DNA of 32,500 nt, from the NCBI GenBank assembly GCA_002104895.1, contig MCFG01000095.1, positions 30,001 to 62,500 on the forward strand. The letters are read 5' to 3'. A program made the position numbers and the translations under genes. The notes below the pieces were generated by a model, which worked only from the letters and a program-made list of their open reading frames with translations, was not told where the DNA came from and made no database searches. Of this stretch, positions 28,889 through 32,500 are shown in pieces. Each line of letters begins with the position of its first letter. Positions within the stretch are counted from its first letter, which is position 1. The DNA is from Anaeromyces robustus (lineage: Eukaryota > Neocallimastigomycota > Neocallimastigomycetes > Neocallimastigales > Neocallimastigaceae).

Positions 28889-31273
28889 TATATATTAAAT
28901 AATTCGATTATATTTATTATTATATTCATTATAAGAGATTAATATACATATAATTATATATAAATATAAAGAAAAAGTATAAGCAAAATCAATGCTTTAA
29001 TATATATATTAAATTTACTATCAATTTATTTATTTTCATTTTTGATATTTAGTAATTCAATATATTTAATATATTTTTGAATTACCCTTTTTAAAATATA
29101 TATTATTTTTATATTTTTTTCTTTTTTTATAAAAAAAAAATATTTATTAATAAATGTAGAAATTCTATTTTTAAAAAATATAGAAATAGAAATTTATAAA
29201 TAAAGTATGATTTAATAAATATTAAATAAATATATAAATAAATCAATAATGTTAAAGATATATTAAATAAATATAAATTTAAATAATGAAAATTAAGATT
29301 TAAGATTTATTTATATATATATAATATTATATATATACTTTAAAAAATAATTTATATTATTTAATAAAATATGTTTTTCTTATTGAATATAAATATTTTA
29401 ATATTATAATAATTATAAATCAAAAAATTATTATTATGTATAATAATTTGAAATTCAATTATTAACATAGTATATAAATTATTCACATTTTACGATTTTA
29501 ATTTATTAATTTTATGAAAAAAAAAATAAAAAAATAAAATCATTAAAAGTTAATGACATAAAGGATATTAATACATTATAATTTTAAGATTTTGATAATG
29601 CACATTACACATGAAGTAAGTTAATATTATTTACCATCATTTTATATTTTTAATTATTATTATTTTATTTTTTTTTATTGGATAAATTATATAACAATAT
29701 ATTGTTTTATATTTACAATTTTTTTTTGTTAAATCTTTAAATATTATTATTTTAATGTTTAATTATAATTATAAATAATTTATTTTTACTATATTAAGGA
29801 ATGATATGAATTAAAAATTTTAACTTAATTTAAAATTACATTAATATATTTTAATACATTATATATATGAATGATAGTAAAATATTATATTTAACTTAAT
29901 ATATAAAAAATTTAATAGATTTATTTATTTATATATTTATAGAGACATATTTTATCAAAATTTTATTTTGATTTTTTAAATATTCTTTATTATAAAATAT
30001 CATCAATTATTATTAATTATTATTACTATTATAATTATACATAATTTCTTTTTTTTATGTAGACTTTTACTTTTGTTATAATTAATATTATTAATATTTC
30101 AATATTTCATAGTATTTTAAAAGTTTAACTTTACATATAAAAAAAATATTTAATTATAATTAAAAATTTAATATATCAATTATAATATTTATATAATTAA
30201 TAATATATTACAATTAACTGCAATATATTATTAATATAACTGTAAATTTTTTTTATTATTTTTTGTTAATGTTTTTTTTAAACAATTAAAAAATGTAAAA
30301 AAATTTTTTTTTTTTGAAATTGGTTTATTATTAATAATATAAAAATAAAACTTTTTTTTATTCCTTTTTTCATTTATAATTAATAAATTATATATTAAAA
30401 GAAGAAAATCAAGAAATATCAGTAATAATAACTCTTATAATAATTATCAAAACAATTAAAATAAAGAAAATATAGAATTTGTATTAAATAATTGAAACAA
30501 TTAAAAAAAAGCAAATACTATTTTGAATACATTTATTAACAAAAAATAAAATAAAAATCATATAATTTCTTTGTAAATTAATAATACATGTTTTTCTTTT
30601 ATTAATTATAAAATTATTATTTTATTTAAAATATATATTTTTTAAATATAATTATATTTTATTATATTATTGGAGACCTTTTTTATGTTATACATTTAGA
30701 TTTTAATAAATTATTAATAATTTATAATAAATGCAAATAAGCATTATATAAAAGTTTTAAAGAAATTTTGTAATTTTTTTTATATAAAGTGATTCTCATA
30801 TTATTTAGAGAAGCAATTTACTTTTTTTTATTTTTTTTTTTGATACTTTATTGTTTCAATTATTTTTACTTTTTATCTTTTAATTTCTAAAATATCCTAC
30901 TTTTGAGAACTTTTTAATAAACTATCCAAATTGTGTAAGTAATTCATAAAATAGAGATGATTAAACCATTTATTATTTTCTTATTAATATTTTTTCACTT
31001 ATTAATTTTTATTTATTAACTTCATTTATTTATTTATTTAATAAAAAATAACTATTTTATCATTATTTTTAATTTATTAAAAAAAATAATAAATTAATTC
31101 CATTTGTAAATTGCGATATTTATGTTTAATGAATTAATCAAATTATTTTCTTTTCATTATTATGTATATTAACAAATAAATAAATAAATAACATATATAT
31201 AATATAATATAATAAAATATAATATAATGTAATGTAATATAGTATAAAATAAAAAGATATATATCTAGCAAAA
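28889..31273. other. Intergenic spacer, no gene seen
   Basis: This is 2.4 kb of nearly pure A/T between the small unknown gene and SAP30. An inverted repeat with 9-bp perfect outer arms (GTAATTCAA, 29052-29060 and 29077-29085) is present. T-rich runs occur near 30760-30900. The last 70 bases before 31274 carry TATAA-like pentamer repeats and probably the SAP30 promoter or leader. Confidence 0.6.
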
Positions 31274-31952
31274 ATGGGCTCAAAAAGAAATACTCATTCT
31301 TCTAACTCTTTTTATTCAAATAATTCTTCAAATCGTCAATCTTCAAATTCAGCAAATAATAATTCAAATGTTAATTCTTCAAATAATTCAAATATAGCAT
31401 ACCAAGCCAACGGTGGTGGTAGTAACTCTTCTAGTCATTCTTTAAAACATAATTCTACTAAAGATAAAATCTCAAAACGTAGTAATAAGAAAATGCTTTC
31501 CATTGTTTTTGATTCTAATAATAACAGTTCTAATAATAGTGAAAATGTCACAAAGGTAAATTTATTAATTTATTAAAAATATAAATTTATATGCAATTTT
31601 TTATTTTTTATTTTTTTTTTTTTTTAAAATAAAATAAAAAATAAAAAATAATGTATAATATATAATAAATAATATATAATATATAATATATAATATATAA
31701 TATAATAAAGGAGAAATATTAATTTTTTTTATTTTTTTTTTGTTATATATATATATTTAAATTAAAAGTTAAATCTTTCAACATTAAATACTGCAGTACT
31801 ACGAAAGTATAAAGATACATATAAAATTAAAACAAAAATGAATTCTACTAGAGAAGATTTATTAAATGCTATAACTAAGCATTGGAATTCACAAGATTTA
31901 TCTGAAAAAGATATAATAACGCATTTTATTTATACAGTAAGAAATCATGGTA

Positions 31953-31998
<46 letters not shown>

Positions 31999-32238
31999 AA
32001 CAAATAAATATTTGGAAATGAAGATAAAATAATTTTGATGAAAATTATTCATTATTATTAAATATTAAGCATGATAAAATAAAAGTTAAATATTATTTTT
32101 TATAATGATTATTACTTATGTCTTTTATAATTTAATTTTAATTTTCATTACTAATTAGGTAATTTATTAAAACTTCCTTTAAATGCCGTACCTAAGAGTC
32201 AAGTACAAAAGAGTAATAAAGTTTCAAACAATAATTAA
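31274..32238 (+). CDS. SAP30: SAP30 homologue, Sin3 histone deacetylase complex subunit, 3 exons, 180 residues
   Basis: Exons: 31274-31555, 31769-31949 and 32159-32238. Introns are GT...AG and phases sum to 181 codons. SAP30 binds the Sin3 scaffold and helps hold the Rpd3/HDAC co-repressor complex on chromatin. Residues about 95-155 match the Sin3-binding domain: LNLSTLNTAVLRKYKDTYKI, then a spacer, then REDLLNAITKHWNSQDLSEKDII, HFIYTVRN. The pattern of leucines, L-R-K/R-Y, and the S/T-x-E/D-x-L...HW/F...V/I-I..FIY order is the family signature. The first 94 residues are Ser/Asn-rich and look disordered, with a basic stretch (KDKISKRSNKKML) ahead of the domain. The Cys-containing zinc finger of animal SAP30 is absent, as is usual in fungal forms. 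The C-terminus is short. Whether residues 1-94 serve DNA or lipid contact is unknown. Confidence 0.85.
31640..31708. repeat. ATATAATAT-type degenerate repeat in SAP30 intron 1
   Basis: Irregular AATAAAA, TATAA and ATATAATAT units fill the middle of the first intron. Confidence 0.75.
31955..31991 (+). repeat. T37 homopolymer just after the SAP30 intron 2 donor
   Basis: The donor is GTAAG at 31950-31954 and the T run starts with the very next base. It is followed by nine A residues. Confidence 0.95.
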
Positions 32239-32500
32239 ATTAATTAGTATTCATATAAATAATAATAAAAATATAATAAAAATAAGAAAAACAAAGAAAG
32301 AATAGAATAATTAAAAAAAAAAAAAAAAAAAAAATCAATCAAAAACAATTGACTGTAAAAAATCTTTTCAATTATTATATAATAATTTTTATTCTGTAAA
32401 TATTATTATATTTGTTGTATATTATGCTATATTATAAAAAATATTATTCTATTTTACCTTTTTTTTTTTTAAAAAAAAAAGTTTATTTATTTTAAATATT
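32239..32500. other. 3' flank of SAP30
   Basis: A/T-only DNA with several AATAAA-like hexamers and A or T runs. It probably includes the SAP30 3' UTR. No gene seen before the window ends. Confidence 0.5.

Overview
The window is nuclear DNA from an extremely AT-rich eukaryote. Most non-coding DNA is A and T only, and coding exons are only slightly richer in G and C. Genes carry spliceosomal introns of about 100-450 nt with GT...AG ends, use standard stop codons, and contain poly-Asn and poly-Gln runs. Intergenic DNA is full of (AAAT)n, (AAT)n and homopolymer tracts. A clear CEP164 homologue (a basal-body distal appendage protein found in ciliated or flagellated lineages), together with fungal-style regulators (SAP30, F-box/LRR), points to a flagellated, very AT-rich fungus. 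An anaerobic gut fungus (Neocallimastigomycota) fits best. That assignment is an inference from composition and gene content, not from a marker gene. Dictyostelids have similar composition but lack cilia. Ciliates are unlikely because TAA and TGA act as stops here.

Layout: (1) 559-4458 (+), a single-exon 1299-residue disordered protein that I do not recognise. (2) 6955-10491 (-), a seven-exon MGRN1/RNF157-type RING E3 ubiquitin ligase with an N-myristoylation motif and a long Asn/Ser/acidic tail. (3) 12671-17949 (+), a six-exon CEP164 homologue. (4) 19158-21535 (+), a five-exon SLC35F/EamA-type transporter. (5) 22701-25066 (-), a three-exon F-box/leucine-rich-repeat protein. (6) 28139-28888 (+), a three-exon 100-residue protein of unknown function with a 25-nt microexon. 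(7) 31274-32238 (+), a three-exon SAP30 homologue of the Sin3 histone deacetylase complex. Exon joins were worked out by hand. In every multi-exon gene the intron phases add up to one open frame from ATG to stop. For genes 2, 3, 4 and 7 the joined protein also restores family motifs across splice junctions.

The genes do not form an operon or a recognisable pathway. They are unrelated housekeeping or regulatory genes separated by 1-3 kb of near-featureless AT DNA. I saw no mobile element, CRISPR array, rRNA or tRNA. The most useful observations are the splice event that completes the RING domain of gene 2 across an in-frame intronic stop, the unknown microexon gene, the large orphan phosphoprotein-like gene, a tract of tandem AATAAA hexamers inside a CEP164 intron, several perfect inverted repeats in the 25-28 kb spacer, and a possible decayed coding remnant near 26.7 kb.
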